Shown in pieces: positions 18,210-28,103 of a stretch of 64,000 nucleotides of DNA. Origin of the DNA: Lachnospiraceae bacterium. Lineage in GTDB: Bacteria; Bacillota; Clostridia; Lachnospirales; Lachnospiraceae. A program made the position numbers and the translations under genes. The first letter of the stretch is position 1; every line of letters starts with the position of its first letter. The notes below the pieces were generated by a model. It did not search any database and was not told the DNA's origin. It saw only the letters and a program-made list of their open reading frames with translations. The stretch spans positions 59,555 through 123,554 of the forward strand of contig JAILRO010000048.1 of NCBI GenBank assembly GCA_024698145.1, given 5' to 3'.

Positions 18210-19412
18210 ATGGTAAGTATTGCGGGAGATATTCAACTTAATACGCGTGCGCTACCGCCATATTCTGATGTGGTGTGCGATTTTCTGGATTATTATTCAG
18301 ACAAGCTTCGGCATGACAGAGAGGCAAGAGCCTATGGAGATGTCATGTCTTTTGCTTTTTGGGCGCGTAAAGGCAATATTACTGCAAAAAAACAACAATT
18401 TGAAGAGGTTAACAGTGATAACAGGCGTATTGGAAGAGGTGTTGTATTTCATATAGCACCGTCTAATGTTCCTGTTAATTGTATGTTTAGCTATGCATTT
18501 GGATTATTGGCAGGTAATGCTAATATAGTTAAGATTCCTTCGAAGGATTTTGATTCGCTTAACTGTATGATAAGAGTGCTTAAAGACGTAATAGAGGAGG
18601 AAGCATATTCTGTTATTAAGGAAATGACTTCCTTCGTTAAGTATGACAGAAATGAGACCGGATACACAGAAGAGTATTCTTCAAAATGTGATGTCAGAGT
18701 TATTTGGGGTGGTGATGCAACTGTTAACTCCATAAGAAGGGTTTTGTTGCCGCCAAGAAGTATCGAGATTACATTTGCGGACAGGTATTCATTTGGGATA
18801 CTTGATGTGGCAACAATACTCAATATGTCGGATGAGGATATAACGACGCTTTGCCATGGCTTTTACAATGACACTTATCTTATGGATCAAAATGCCTGTT
18901 CTAGTCCTCATTTAATCCTTTTTCATAAAGACAATTGTGATGATGAAGATGTCAGAAAAGCAAAGGACAGATTTTGGGACAGTGTATACTCTGTATCGAA
19001 AACGTATGAACTTGTGGATGTTAAGTCCGGAGAGAAGTATCTTGATTTGTGCGAGAAAGTTATGGACTTTGATGAGGAACTTTCTTTTGAAAATATCAAG
19101 CGATATACAAATAGATTGTATGTAATTGGATTATCGGATATATCATTATTTTCTTCAAGAATATACAGAGGCAAGTATGGTATGTTTTATGACTGCGTCA
19201 TTGATTCGATTGAAGAAATATCAAAACTCGATGACAGGAAAATTCAAACGTGCGCGGTCTGTGGTATTGATGAAAAAAAGATATTGCAGCATGTTGTTAG
19301 TTGTGGAATGCATGGTATAGACAGGATAGTGCCTTTTGGTAAGACGCTTGATATTGATACTATCTGGGATGGATATGATATTATCGATACCATGAGTAGA
19401 ATTATAGGATAG
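18210..19412 (+). CDS. LuxC-family acyl reductase, copy 2
   Basis: This 400-residue protein has RGVVFHIAPSNVPVN, VIWGGDATVNSIRR and the nucleophilic cysteine in DQNACSSP (Cys230). It is a paralogue of the reductase at 12401 and should reduce a thioester or acyl-protein to an aldehyde. It follows the ACP gene by 8 bases and precedes luxE copy 2 by 5 bases. The gene order here is C then E, the reverse of the first pair. A carrier-bound acyl group as substrate is plausible from the adjacent ACP, but is an inference. Confidence 0.82.
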   Translation: MVSIAGDIQLNTRALPPYSDVVCDFLDYYSDKLRHDREARAYGDVMSFAFWARKGNITAKKQQFEEVNSDNRRIGRGVVFHIAPSNVPVNCMFSYAFGLLAGNANIVKIPSKDFDSLNCMIRVLKDVIEEEAYSVIKEMTSFVKYDRNETGYTEEYSSKCDVRVIWGGDATVNSIRRVLLPPRSIEITFADRYSFGILDVATILNMSDEDITTLCHGFYNDTYLMDQNACSSPHLILFHKDNCDDEDVRKAKDRFWDSVYSVSKTYELVDVKSGEKYLDLCEKVMDFDEELSFENIKRYTNRLYVIGLSDISLFSSRIYRGKYGMFYDCVIDSIEEISKLDDRKIQTCAVCGIDEKKILQHVVSCGMHGIDRIVPFGKTLDIDTIWDGYDIIDTMSRIIG

Positions 19413-19417
19413 TTGTT

Positions 19418-20485
19418 ATGGAAGAATTACTTATGCGTCACCCGTATGATGACGATAAAACCGAGAAAAATAAAATATTATTAGACAGGCTTAATTATCT
19501 TACGGGGTATCATTACAAGAATTGCGAGGCGTACAGAAGATTTATTGATGAGATATGTGGTGGTTTGAAGGATTGTGATGACTTGTCCGATGTACCGTTT
19601 CTTCCGGTTGGTATTTTCAAGAGGAAAGAACTTAAAAGTATTGCGGATGAAGATGTTTTTAAGGTAATGACCTCGTCGGGAACAACGGGCCAACAGGTAT
19701 CGAAGATATTTCTGGATAAAGAAACAGCAGGTTTACAACAAAAGGTTTTGGCAAGTATTGTTTCTGAATACACCGGGAAATCAAGAATGCCAATGATTAT
19801 TCTTGATTGTCCGTCGGTGCTTAAGAATCGCAATATGTTTTCTGCAAGAGGCGCAGGAATCCTTGGGTTCTCGCTTTTTGGTGCAAAGAAGATTTATGCA
19901 TTCGATGACGATATGGAATTGAATCTGTCCGGACTTAAGGAGTTTATCAAACAGTACGAAGGACAAACCATATTCCTGTTTGGTTTTACATATATGATTT
20001 GGCAATATTTTTACAAAAAACTGATTGAAACAGACGAGTATTTGCCCCTTGAAAATGGAGTTCTTATTCATGGTGGCGGCTGGAAGAAGCTTGTAAATGA
20101 ATCCGTTTCAAAACAGGAATTCAAGGAAGGCCTTAACAAAGTCTGCGGGATAAAAAGTGTCCATGATTATTATGGCATGGTAGAGCAGACTGGATGTATA
20201 TATATGGAATGCGAGTGTGGACATTTGCATGCTAGTATTTTTTCGGATGTGATTATTCGAGATATGGAGGATTTCTCTGTTTGTGAGAATGGTAAGAAGG
20301 GTGCAATTCAGGTGCTCTCCGCATTACCTCATTCGTATCCCGGACATTCTATACTTACGGAAGATGTGGGCTGCATACTCGGAGAAGATGATTGTCCGTG
20401 TGGCCGAAAAGGGAAATATATTGAAGTTTACGGTAGAATGAAAAATGCAGAAGTAAGAGGTTGCAGTGATACCTTTGAACGTTGA
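19418..20485 (+). CDS. LuxE-family acyl-protein synthetase, copy 2
   Basis: This 355-residue adenylate-forming protein has TSSGTTGQQVSKIF, GGGWKK, YYGMVEQTGCIY, ECECGHLH, HSYPGHSILTEDVG and DCPCGRKGKYI. The C-terminal third is nearly the same as copy 1 at 11341, including the ending RGCSDT. It should activate a carboxylic acid for the adjacent LuxC. The two copies probably act on different acids or at different steps, because the cluster keeps both. Confidence 0.82.
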   Translation: MEELLMRHPYDDDKTEKNKILLDRLNYLTGYHYKNCEAYRRFIDEICGGLKDCDDLSDVPFLPVGIFKRKELKSIADEDVFKVMTSSGTTGQQVSKIFLDKETAGLQQKVLASIVSEYTGKSRMPMIILDCPSVLKNRNMFSARGAGILGFSLFGAKKIYAFDDDMELNLSGLKEFIKQYEGQTIFLFGFTYMIWQYFYKKLIETDEYLPLENGVLIHGGGWKKLVNESVSKQEFKEGLNKVCGIKSVHDYYGMVEQTGCIYMECECGHLHASIFSDVIIRDMEDFSVCENGKKGAIQVLSALPHSYPGHSILTEDVGCILGEDDCPCGRKGKYIEVYGRMKNAEVRGCSDTFER

Positions 20486-20511
20486 TTATAGATAATTCTT
20501 GGAGGGGATAT

Positions 20512-21915
20512 ATGTATTTGGATATTGACTGTAAGAATCGTGACAAGATTGCGGCTCTTTCAGATAATGGAAAAACAATAACATATGGGGAACTTGTGGA
20601 TATAAGCAAAGATATCAGGGAACTCATCGGAGAGAGAAACCTTGTTTTTGTCTTGTGTCGCAACACGATTGATTCGCTTGTTGGTTATGTTGCAATGGCG
20701 GCATCGTCTAATGTTTCTCTATTGCTTGGTGCAGAAACTGATGATGAACTCATCGAGGAATTGATTAGAACTTATAGCCCACAATATGTATGGGAACATG
20801 AAAACTGCAGTATCGAGATGCTTGGCAATCGTGAAGTTTTATATTCGTATGGAGAATATAATCTTATTAGATACATATCTGAAGACAAGCCGCATTTATA
20901 TGAGAATTTAGCATTGTTACTTACAACATCAGGCTCTACAGGAAGTCCGAAACTGGTAAGACAATCTTATGATAATATTAGTTCTAATGCCAAAGCAATT
21001 GCTTCGTATCTTGAGCTTGATGACAATCAAAAACCGATAACAATGCTACCGATGAATTACACGTACGGGCTTTCAGTTATTAATAGTCATCTGTTGGTGG
21101 GCGGTTGTATTCTTATGACAGAATACAGTTACGTTCAGAAACAATTTTGGGATTTTTTCAAGACATGTGGTGCCACTTCGATATGTGGAGTTCCGTATAC
21201 TTATGAGATACTCAAAAAGATGCGATTTTTTAGAATGGAACTACCGACACTTGAATATATGACTCAGGCAGGCGGAAGGCTTCTTCCGGAATTGCACAAA
21301 GAGTTTGCACAATATGCCAATGAAAGAAATATACGTTTTTATGTAATGTATGGCCAGACTGAGGCAACGGCAAGAATGTCGTACCTTCCACCCGAACAAT
21401 CACTTTCAAAATGCGGAAGCATAGGAATAGCAATACCGGGTGGTGAGTTTAGCCTTGTGGATGAGAACGGAGAATGCATAAGTGATAATGAAATAGTAGG
21501 AGAATTGGTATACAAAGGTGACAATGTTACTTTGGGATATGCAACAGGGCCTCAAGATCTTGCCAAGAAAGATGAGAGAGAAGGAATACTTGTTACCGGA
21601 GATATGGCAAAACGGGATGAAGATGGATATTATTACATTGTCGGAAGAAAGAAAAGATTTCTGAAAATATACGGTAATCGTGTTAATATGGATGAATGTG
21701 AAAGCATGTTGCAAGGAAAATATACAGAGATGGAGTGCGCGTGCGTCGGAACAGACGATCACATGAAAATATATGTAACAGAACAGGGATCTGAAGACGA
21801 AATACTAGATTATATATCAGGGAAAACAGGATTGAACAGAAAAGCATTTGAAGTAATATATATATCGGAAATACCAAAGAATGACTCGGGCAAGAAACTA
21901 TATTCTGTTTTGTGA
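20512..21915 (+). CDS. AMP-forming acyl ligase (ANL superfamily)
   Basis: This 467-residue protein is an adenylate-forming acid ligase. It has the P-loop TTSGSTGSPK, the YGQTEATARM motif, the hinge region VTGDMAKRDEDGYYYIVGRKKR and the catalytic lysine near the C-terminus in KNDSGKKLY. It activates a carboxylic acid as acyl-AMP and passes it to CoA or, more likely here, to the ACP at 17959. I chose the ATG at 20512 just behind GGAGGGG; the longer frame begins inside luxE. The ending overlaps the frame of the next gene. Confidence 0.82.
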   Translation: MYLDIDCKNRDKIAALSDNGKTITYGELVDISKDIRELIGERNLVFVLCRNTIDSLVGYVAMAASSNVSLLLGAETDDELIEELIRTYSPQYVWEHENCSIEMLGNREVLYSYGEYNLIRYISEDKPHLYENLALLLTTSGSTGSPKLVRQSYDNISSNAKAIASYLELDDNQKPITMLPMNYTYGLSVINSHLLVGGCILMTEYSYVQKQFWDFFKTCGATSICGVPYTYEILKKMRFFRMELPTLEYMTQAGGRLLPELHKEFAQYANERNIRFYVMYGQTEATARMSYLPPEQSLSKCGSIGIAIPGGEFSLVDENGECISDNEIVGELVYKGDNVTLGYATGPQDLAKKDEREGILVTGDMAKRDEDGYYYIVGRKKRFLKIYGNRVNMDECESMLQGKYTEMECACVGTDDHMKIYVTEQGSEDEILDYISGKTGLNRKAFEVIYISEIPKNDSGKKLYSVL

Positions 21916-21938
21916 TTAGTAACGAAAAGAGGAATGAT

Positions 21939-23069
21939 ATGATACCATTTAATAAGCCGCCATATGTAGGCTGTGAACAGGATTACATGTTGCAGGCAAT
22001 TAAAAATAATAAGATAAGTGGAGATGGGGATTTCACAAAGAAATGCCAGAAGTGGTTGGAGGAATATACTCATGCCGCCAAAGTACTTCTTACAACATCA
22101 TGTACATCAGCATTGGAAATGAGTTCGCTCATATGTGGCATTGAGCCCGGCGATGAGATTATAATGCCGTCCTATACATTTGTTTCCACTGCGAATGCTT
22201 TTGTTATTCATGGTGCGAAAATTGTATTTGTCGATATCCGACCTGATACAATGAACATCGATGAGAAGCTGATAGAAGATGCAATAACAGCAAAAACCAA
22301 AGCAATAGTGCCGGTACACTATGCAGGTGTTGGTTGTGAAATGGATGTTATAAATGATATTGCAAAAAGACATAATCTTTTTGTTATAGAAGATGCCGCA
22401 CAAGGTATGCATGCGACATACAAAGGGAGAGCTCTTGGTACAATCGGTGATTTTGGTGCCTATAGTTATCACGAGACCAAAAACTACAGCATGGGCGAAG
22501 GCGGAGCGATTTTTCTTAATAATGCGGATTATCTTGGACATGCGGAGATAATAAGAGAAAAGGGAACTAATCGTAACCAGTTCTTTAGAGGACAGGTTGA
22601 TAAATATACATGGGTTGATAAAGGTTCGTCATTTCTTCCAAGTGAATTAAATGCCGCTTATTTGTGGGCACAGTTAGAACGTGCAGATGAGATAAATAAT
22701 AACAGAATGAAATCTTGGAAAATGTATAGACAAGGGCTGCTTGATTTGGAAAAGAGGGGTGATATATCACTTCCGATAATTCCAAAAGAATGTGTACATA
22801 ACGCTCATATGTTTTACATAAAAGTCAAGGACCTTGATGTCAGGACAAAATTGCTTAATTATCTTAAGGAGCATGAGATACTTGGAGTATTTCATTATGT
22901 TCCGCTTCATAGTTCTGAAGCAGGTCTCAAATACGGAAGGTTCCACGGAACAGACCGCTATACTACATCAGAGAGTGAACGCTTGTTAAGACTTCCGATG
23001 TATTATGGCTTGAAAGAAGAAGAAATACACTATATAATTGATTGCGTTTATCGTTTTTTTGATATGTAA
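21939..23069 (+). CDS. wecE: dTDP-4-amino-4,6-dideoxygalactose transaminase, WecE-like
   Basis: The enzyme moves an amino group from glutamate to a dTDP-4-keto-6-deoxy sugar using PLP. The 376-residue protein resembles E. coli WecE (RffA) over its whole length, from MIPFNKPP through MPSYTFVSTANAF and EKGTNRNQFFRGQVDKYTW. The PLP lysine is Lys181 in YHETKNY. I chose the ATG at 21939 behind AAAAGAGG; the longer frame starts at GTG 21912 inside the ligase gene. The dTDP-glucose pathway genes rmlA and rmlB are not in the window and would have to lie elsewhere. Specificity for the galacto product is inferred from similarity. Confidence 0.88.
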   Translation: MIPFNKPPYVGCEQDYMLQAIKNNKISGDGDFTKKCQKWLEEYTHAAKVLLTTSCTSALEMSSLICGIEPGDEIIMPSYTFVSTANAFVIHGAKIVFVDIRPDTMNIDEKLIEDAITAKTKAIVPVHYAGVGCEMDVINDIAKRHNLFVIEDAAQGMHATYKGRALGTIGDFGAYSYHETKNYSMGEGGAIFLNNADYLGHAEIIREKGTNRNQFFRGQVDKYTWVDKGSSFLPSELNAAYLWAQLERADEINNNRMKSWKMYRQGLLDLEKRGDISLPIIPKECVHNAHMFYIKVKDLDVRTKLLNYLKEHEILGVFHYVPLHSSEAGLKYGRFHGTDRYTTSESERLLRLPMYYGLKEEEIHYIIDCVYRFFDM

Positions 23070-23078
23070 GGAGAGTAT

Positions 23079-25715
23079 ATGGATAAAATAAAAAAGTTTG
23101 CAAAGGATAAATGGTTTTACATAGCGGCGTTACTTACACCGTGGATAATAGCACTTGTACATTCGGCCTTAAACGATACATGGGTTACAGGTAATGGAAA
23201 TATTGCTGTTGGTGATTTACAGGCCCAGATTATTCCGTTTGCATATGAAATATGGGATAAGTTTCATTTGCATCAATCAATAGATTTTACGTGGCATGTT
23301 GTTGACGGAATCAATTTCCATACAATGACGGGGTATCTTGTTTCGCCGTTTACATTGCTCATGCTGTTTTTCCCAAGGAACATGATTCCTGATTTTATTC
23401 AGTTTACAATGCTTGCAAAGTGGTCGTTATGCTCACTTACAACGGTTTATTTCTTTTATAAAACCAGATTTAACAAGTTAGAAGAGAATAAAGAACTTGT
23501 TTCGCTTTTCCTCGGACTTGCATATGCTTTGGGCAACGGAATTATGAGCTATATAGGTTTTATACAGTTCATGGATGTTATGATTTGTTTCCCGATTCTT
23601 TTGTTGCTTGTGGAAAGAATGGTTACGGATGAGAAAACACCTTGGAAATTGTATTATATAATTCTTGTATGGTGCATAATAAGTAATGCATATCCTAGTT
23701 TTCAGGTTTGTATTTTCCTTGCAATGTGGTTTGTTTTTCAGATAAGTGGTGACGAAACACACAGACTCAAAAAGTTTATTGTATTTTCGGCAAGCTCGCT
23801 TGCAGCAGCATTTACCAACATATGGATATTAAGAGGTGGTATAAGTGCGGCCGGAAGCAGAATGGCTACAGATGGTGTTGATTCAAGAGTTGCTTTTGTG
23901 TCCAAACCGCTTATCGCGTTATGGGAGTTTGTAAAACAATTTTTTGTGCTAGAGCCGATTGCGACGGTAAGATCATACTGCCCCAATATATACATGACTG
24001 TAACGGCAGCATTTTTGTTATTGCTGTTCCCTATTATAAGAATCGAGAAGAGAAGAAAAGCATGTCTATTTGTTATTATTGCAATACTTGCAATTAGTTT
24101 CTTTGAAGGACATCTTAATTTGTTGTGGCACATAATGAATATTCCTAATGGTGTGTACAACAGGTTTATGTTTTTGTTTGTTTTTGCTGCACTATTTGCA
24201 GTGTTGCTTGTATTTAACAGCATAGATGCAATTAACTACAAAGTGCTTGTACCTTGTGGTGTGGTTGCGCTTGGGCTTTTTGCATATACAATAACGGGCA
24301 TAACCCAATTCGGTAATGTAATGGAGTATCTTGCAACACCACTTATAATTTGCTTTGTAATCATTGTTTTGGTTTTGTTTATAAGGAAAAGTGTTGACTA
24401 TAAGCAACTTGTGTACGTACTTGCTGTACTTGGTTTGGCGGAGGTTGTTATAAGTTCGTATAGTTCTTTTTCGTATTATGACGGGGCGTTGTGTTATGGC
24501 AAAAATGGCCTTGTTAACCAGGCATGTGAACTATTGGATGATGCCGAACTTAATGAGGGTGAACGTATAGTGTCGCTTACGCCATCGCCCAATATTGGAA
24601 TGATAACAAATCAGAATGCAGATGGTGGTTTCCTGTCATCAATCAATCCTGGTAACAGAGCATTACATGAAAAACTTGGAATGTCAACAAACTCCAACGT
24701 AGAGTTTGGAGTAAGAGGAGCATCGCCGTTATGTAACTTGATTTTTAATATTCGATATGTTCACGGCGAGAGCGAAATGATTTGCAGCGACAGCGAGGTT
24801 GTTGCTAATGATGAATATTTACAATTATACAGGACGAATAGACTTGCCGGCTTAGGATACATGGTAAGTGATTCAATAAGGGATTGGGACAGTGAAGGAA
24901 AAAACTGTTTCCAGTATCAAAATGATTTTGTAAAAAAAGCGGTTGGTGGAGACGATGTATTTACCGCTGCTGATGGAACAGTGAAGTTTTCGGACCTTTA
25001 TGGTAATGAATCAAAGCCTGATGAAGAGGCGTTAAAATACGGTCTTTATCAGTATTCGGTTGAAGAGTACACTTATGATGAGGGTGATGCCAGAGAGCTG
25101 GATTTTACTGCTGAAAAAGATATGGATTTGTACATGTTTTTCCACTCTAATCAGAATCTTTCCAACTATATTTATGTTGATGGTGAGCAGAAGCATGTTG
25201 ATGCAAGACAGTTCAGACAGAGTACATACCATATAGGTAAAGTCAAAAAAGGACAGACTGTTTCAATTATATCTGCACCATCAGAAAAGACAGTTTATGG
25301 TAACGATTACACGATGAGATATCTTTTCGCTGATTTTGATGAGGCTGCGTATGCAAAGGCTTACGAAAAACTCAGCAAGAACGTATATGTGATAGAGAAA
25401 GAAGAGGCTAACTACATAAAGGGAACGATAGAAGCTGATGAATCTGGAATTATGATGACATCTATCCCTTCAGGTTTTGGAGTATATGTTGATGGGCAAA
25501 AGGTAGAACGAGAACTTATCGGGGATACATTTATAGGTGTGCCGTTAAGCAAAGGAACTCACGAAGTGGAGTTTAGGTACACTTTTGCATCAAGAAAAAA
25601 AGGCATAATTATATCTGCGATATGCATTGCGGTGTTTTTGTTGATATGTGCGATGGATGTCTTTAAGAAGTACGGAACGAAAAAGAGTATAAATGATAAC
25701 AAGGATGATGAGTGA
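23079..25715 (+). CDS. YfhO-family membrane glycosyltransferase-like protein, copy 1
   Basis: This 878-residue protein has a short cytoplasmic N-terminus and a first membrane helix (about residues 11-29). An outside loop with VGDLQAQIIPF is in the usual position of the essential acidic residue of GT-C enzymes. About eleven more helices run to residue 470, then a large soluble domain of about 380 residues and a last helix near the C-terminus. B. subtilis YfhO moves GlcNAc from undecaprenyl phosphate, loaded by CsbB, onto lipoteichoic acid. The GtrB-like gene at 16205 could supply such a lipid-linked sugar. It is a paralogue of the gene at 28104. Confidence 0.75.
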   Translation: MDKIKKFAKDKWFYIAALLTPWIIALVHSALNDTWVTGNGNIAVGDLQAQIIPFAYEIWDKFHLHQSIDFTWHVVDGINFHTMTGYLVSPFTLLMLFFPRNMIPDFIQFTMLAKWSLCSLTTVYFFYKTRFNKLEENKELVSLFLGLAYALGNGIMSYIGFIQFMDVMICFPILLLLVERMVTDEKTPWKLYYIILVWCIISNAYPSFQVCIFLAMWFVFQISGDETHRLKKFIVFSASSLAAAFTNIWILRGGISAAGSRMATDGVDSRVAFVSKPLIALWEFVKQFFVLEPIATVRSYCPNIYMTVTAAFLLLLFPIIRIEKRRKACLFVIIAILAISFFEGHLNLLWHIMNIPNGVYNRFMFLFVFAALFAVLLVFNSIDAINYKVLVPCGVVALGLFAYTITGITQFGNVMEYLATPLIICFVIIVLVLFIRKSVDYKQLVYVLAVLGLAEVVISSYSSFSYYDGALCYGKNGLVNQACELLDDAELNEGERIVSLTPSPNIGMITNQNADGGFLSSINPGNRALHEKLGMSTNSNVEFGVRGASPLCNLIFNIRYVHGESEMICSDSEVVANDEYLQLYRTNRLAGLGYMVSDSIRDWDSEGKNCFQYQNDFVKKAVGGDDVFTAADGTVKFSDLYGNESKPDEEALKYGLYQYSVEEYTYDEGDARELDFTAEKDMDLYMFFHSNQNLSNYIYVDGEQKHVDARQFRQSTYHIGKVKKGQTVSIISAPSEKTVYGNDYTMRYLFADFDEAAYAKAYEKLSKNVYVIEKEEANYIKGTIEADESGIMMTSIPSGFGVYVDGQKVERELIGDTFIGVPLSKGTHEVEFRYTFASRKKGIIISAICIAVFLLICAMDVFKKYGTKKSINDNKDDE

Positions 25716-25722
25716 TAAGAAT

Positions 25723-26877
25723 ATGGAAGTATATTTCGATAATGCGGCAACTACAAAGGTGATTCCTGAAGTAAGGGAGATTATGCTTGAGACAATGGAT
25801 GTAGAGTATGGCAATCCGTCTTCTATGCACATCAAGGGCGTAGGAGCCGAGAGATACATCAAATATGCAAAAGAGCAGATTAGCAAACAATTAAAATGTG
25901 AGACTAAGGAAATAACATTTACGTCCGGAGGAACGGAGTCAAATAACCTTGCTTTGATTGGTATGGCGAAGGCAAACAATCGCGCAGGTAAGCATATTAT
26001 TACAACGCCGATAGAGCATGCTTCGGTATATAATCCGATATTGTATCTTCAGGATGAAGGATTTGATGTATCGTTTGCTTCTGTTGATGAAAAAGGAATT
26101 GTTGATGTCGAAAAATTAAAAGGCCAGTTAACCAATGAGACAATTATGGTATCGGTTATGGCAGTCAATAATGAAATTGGTGCGGTAGAACCTATAGAAG
26201 AGATTGCTTCTGTGATAAAGGAGTACAACAAGCAAAACGGTACCAATATACTGTTTCATGTTGATGCGGTTCAGGCTTTCGGGAAAATGGTTATATACCC
26301 GAAACGTATAGGGATTGATGCAATGTCTATGAGTGGGCATAAGATTCATGGTCCGAAGGGCAGCGGGGCGCTTTTTGTCGACAACAGGGTTAAGATAAAA
26401 CCGATTATTTACGGCGGTGGTCAGGAAAAGGGCTTGCGTTCGGGAACAGAGAATACAGCCGCAATATCCGGAATGGGCAAAGCATGTGAGATAATGTATG
26501 CTAGACTTAAAGAGAATCTGGCAAGTATGAAAAAGGTTAAGGAACATCTCATAAATGGTGCACTTGCAATAGAAGGAGTTACCGATAATTCGGGAGATGC
26601 AGCACATATCGCAAGCTTAAGCTTTGAAGGTGTCAGAAGTGAAGTGCTTTTGCATGCGTTAGAAGATAAGGGAATATGTGTGTCGGCAGGATCGGCTTGC
26701 TCGTCGAACCATCCTGAGATAAGCGGAGTGCTCAAAGCTATTGGGTTGAAACAGGAATTATTAGATTCTACTTTACGTTTCAGCTTTTGTGAGTATAATA
26801 CCATAGAGGAAGCGGAATATGTTGTTGAGGCACTGAAAGGGTTATTGCCGATGCTTCGCAAATATACAAGAAGATAG
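25723..26877 (+). CDS. Cysteine desulfurase (NifS/IscS family)
   Basis: The enzyme removes sulfur from cysteine as a persulfide. The 384-residue protein has the N-terminal YFDNAATTK, the PLP lysine in MSGHKIHGPKG and the catalytic cysteine in SAGSACSSN. It lies 14 bases before thiI. In Bacillus, NifZ next to ThiI serves 4-thiouridine formation in tRNA, and a dedicated desulfurase is needed because this ThiI lacks a rhodanese domain. The start is uncertain: ATGs at 25693, 25705 and 25708 are also in frame and would overlap the YfhO gene. I chose 25723 because it gives the usual N-terminus. Confidence 0.9.
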   Translation: MEVYFDNAATTKVIPEVREIMLETMDVEYGNPSSMHIKGVGAERYIKYAKEQISKQLKCETKEITFTSGGTESNNLALIGMAKANNRAGKHIITTPIEHASVYNPILYLQDEGFDVSFASVDEKGIVDVEKLKGQLTNETIMVSVMAVNNEIGAVEPIEEIASVIKEYNKQNGTNILFHVDAVQAFGKMVIYPKRIGIDAMSMSGHKIHGPKGSGALFVDNRVKIKPIIYGGGQEKGLRSGTENTAAISGMGKACEIMYARLKENLASMKKVKEHLINGALAIEGVTDNSGDAAHIASLSFEGVRSEVLLHALEDKGICVSAGSACSSNHPEISGVLKAIGLKQELLDSTLRFSFCEYNTIEEAEYVVEALKGLLPMLRKYTRR

Positions 26878-26891
26878 TATAGGAGACAGAT

Positions 26892-28076
26892 ATGGATTAC
26901 AAAGCATTTATGATTAAGTATGCAGAGATTGGTACTAAAGGAAAGAACAGATACAAGTTTGAGGATGTGCTTGTTGGTCGTATAAAGGAACATTTAGAGC
27001 CTTATGGAGACTTCGCAATACGTAAGGATTATGGAAGAATATATCTTGAAGCTCAAAGCGATTATGACTATGAGGATGTTGTAAATGAGCTTAAAAAGGT
27101 ATTTGGTATTATAGGAATTTGCCCGATAGTTGTTGAGGATAATACAGATTTCGAGGCTATCAAGGCAAAATCTATTGAATACATGGGAGAGAGATATGGT
27201 AATAAGAGCTTATCCTTTAAGGTATATGCAAGAAGGAGCGATAAATCATATCCTATGCAGTCAATGGAGATTAACAGTGAAATAGGACATTATCTGTTAG
27301 AGGAGTATTCAGAGTACCGTGTGGATGTTCATTCACCGGAAGTGTTACTTACTATCGAGATAAGAGATAAGGTATATATCTATTCGGAAATTATAAGAGG
27401 AGCGGGTGGTCTTCCTGTTGGAACTAACGGCAAAGCAATGCTTTTGTTGTCAGGCGGTATAGACTCACCGGTTGCCGGATATATGATATCCAAAAGAGGA
27501 GTTGAGCTTGAAGCTGTATATTTCAATGCACCACCATATACTTCCGAAAGAGCCAAGCAGAAAGTTATAGATTTGGCACGTATTGTATCGGGATATTCCG
27601 GTGAGATAAAGTTACATATAGTTAATTTTACGGATATTCAGCTTGCTATATATGAGAAATGTCCGCACGACGAGCTTACAATCATAATGAGAAGATATAT
27701 GATGAAGATAGCTCAACATTTGGCTAAGGAAAATGATTGTAAGGCTTTGATTACCGGTGAAAGTATCGGACAGGTTGCGTCTCAGACGATGGAAAGTTTG
27801 TATTGTACCAATGAGGTTTGTAACATGCCTGTATTTCGTCCTTGTATCGGAATGGACAAGCAGGATATTATTGATATTTCGGAGAAGATTGACACTTATG
27901 AAACATCAATTCTTCCTTATGAGGATTATTGTACAATATTTGTTGCAAAGCATCCGGTTACAAAACCAAGACTTGATATTATCAAGCGTTCGGAGGAAAA
28001 ACTTGCGGATGTTATAGATGAACTTGTTAAAACAGCTATTGAGACAGTTGAGGTAGAAAAGGTTTCGTTTAGATAG
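26892..28076 (+). CDS. thiI: tRNA 4-thiouridine synthase ThiI
   Basis: ThiI adenylates U8 of tRNA and adds sulfur. The 394-residue protein has an N-terminal ferredoxin-like and THUMP region (about residues 1-165) and a PP-loop ATPase with LLSGGIDSPVAGYM and ITGESIGQVASQT. It ends without the C-terminal rhodanese domain of E. coli ThiI (482 residues), like the Bacillus form that works with a neighbouring cysteine desulfurase. The desulfurase is the preceding gene. Confidence 0.95.
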   Translation: MDYKAFMIKYAEIGTKGKNRYKFEDVLVGRIKEHLEPYGDFAIRKDYGRIYLEAQSDYDYEDVVNELKKVFGIIGICPIVVEDNTDFEAIKAKSIEYMGERYGNKSLSFKVYARRSDKSYPMQSMEINSEIGHYLLEEYSEYRVDVHSPEVLLTIEIRDKVYIYSEIIRGAGGLPVGTNGKAMLLLSGGIDSPVAGYMISKRGVELEAVYFNAPPYTSERAKQKVIDLARIVSGYSGEIKLHIVNFTDIQLAIYEKCPHDELTIIMRRYMMKIAQHLAKENDCKALITGESIGQVASQTMESLYCTNEVCNMPVFRPCIGMDKQDIIDISEKIDTYETSILPYEDYCTIFVAKHPVTKPRLDIIKRSEEKLADVIDELVKTAIETVEVEKVSFR

Positions 28077-28103
28077 TAGTATTGGTGGATGGAGGAAGAA
28101 GTT

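Noticed and set aside
11341..20485. Bioluminescence operon suggested by LuxC and LuxE
   Set aside because: No luxA, luxB or luxD-like gene is present and the host looks anaerobic. The families are used here for acid reduction in another pathway.
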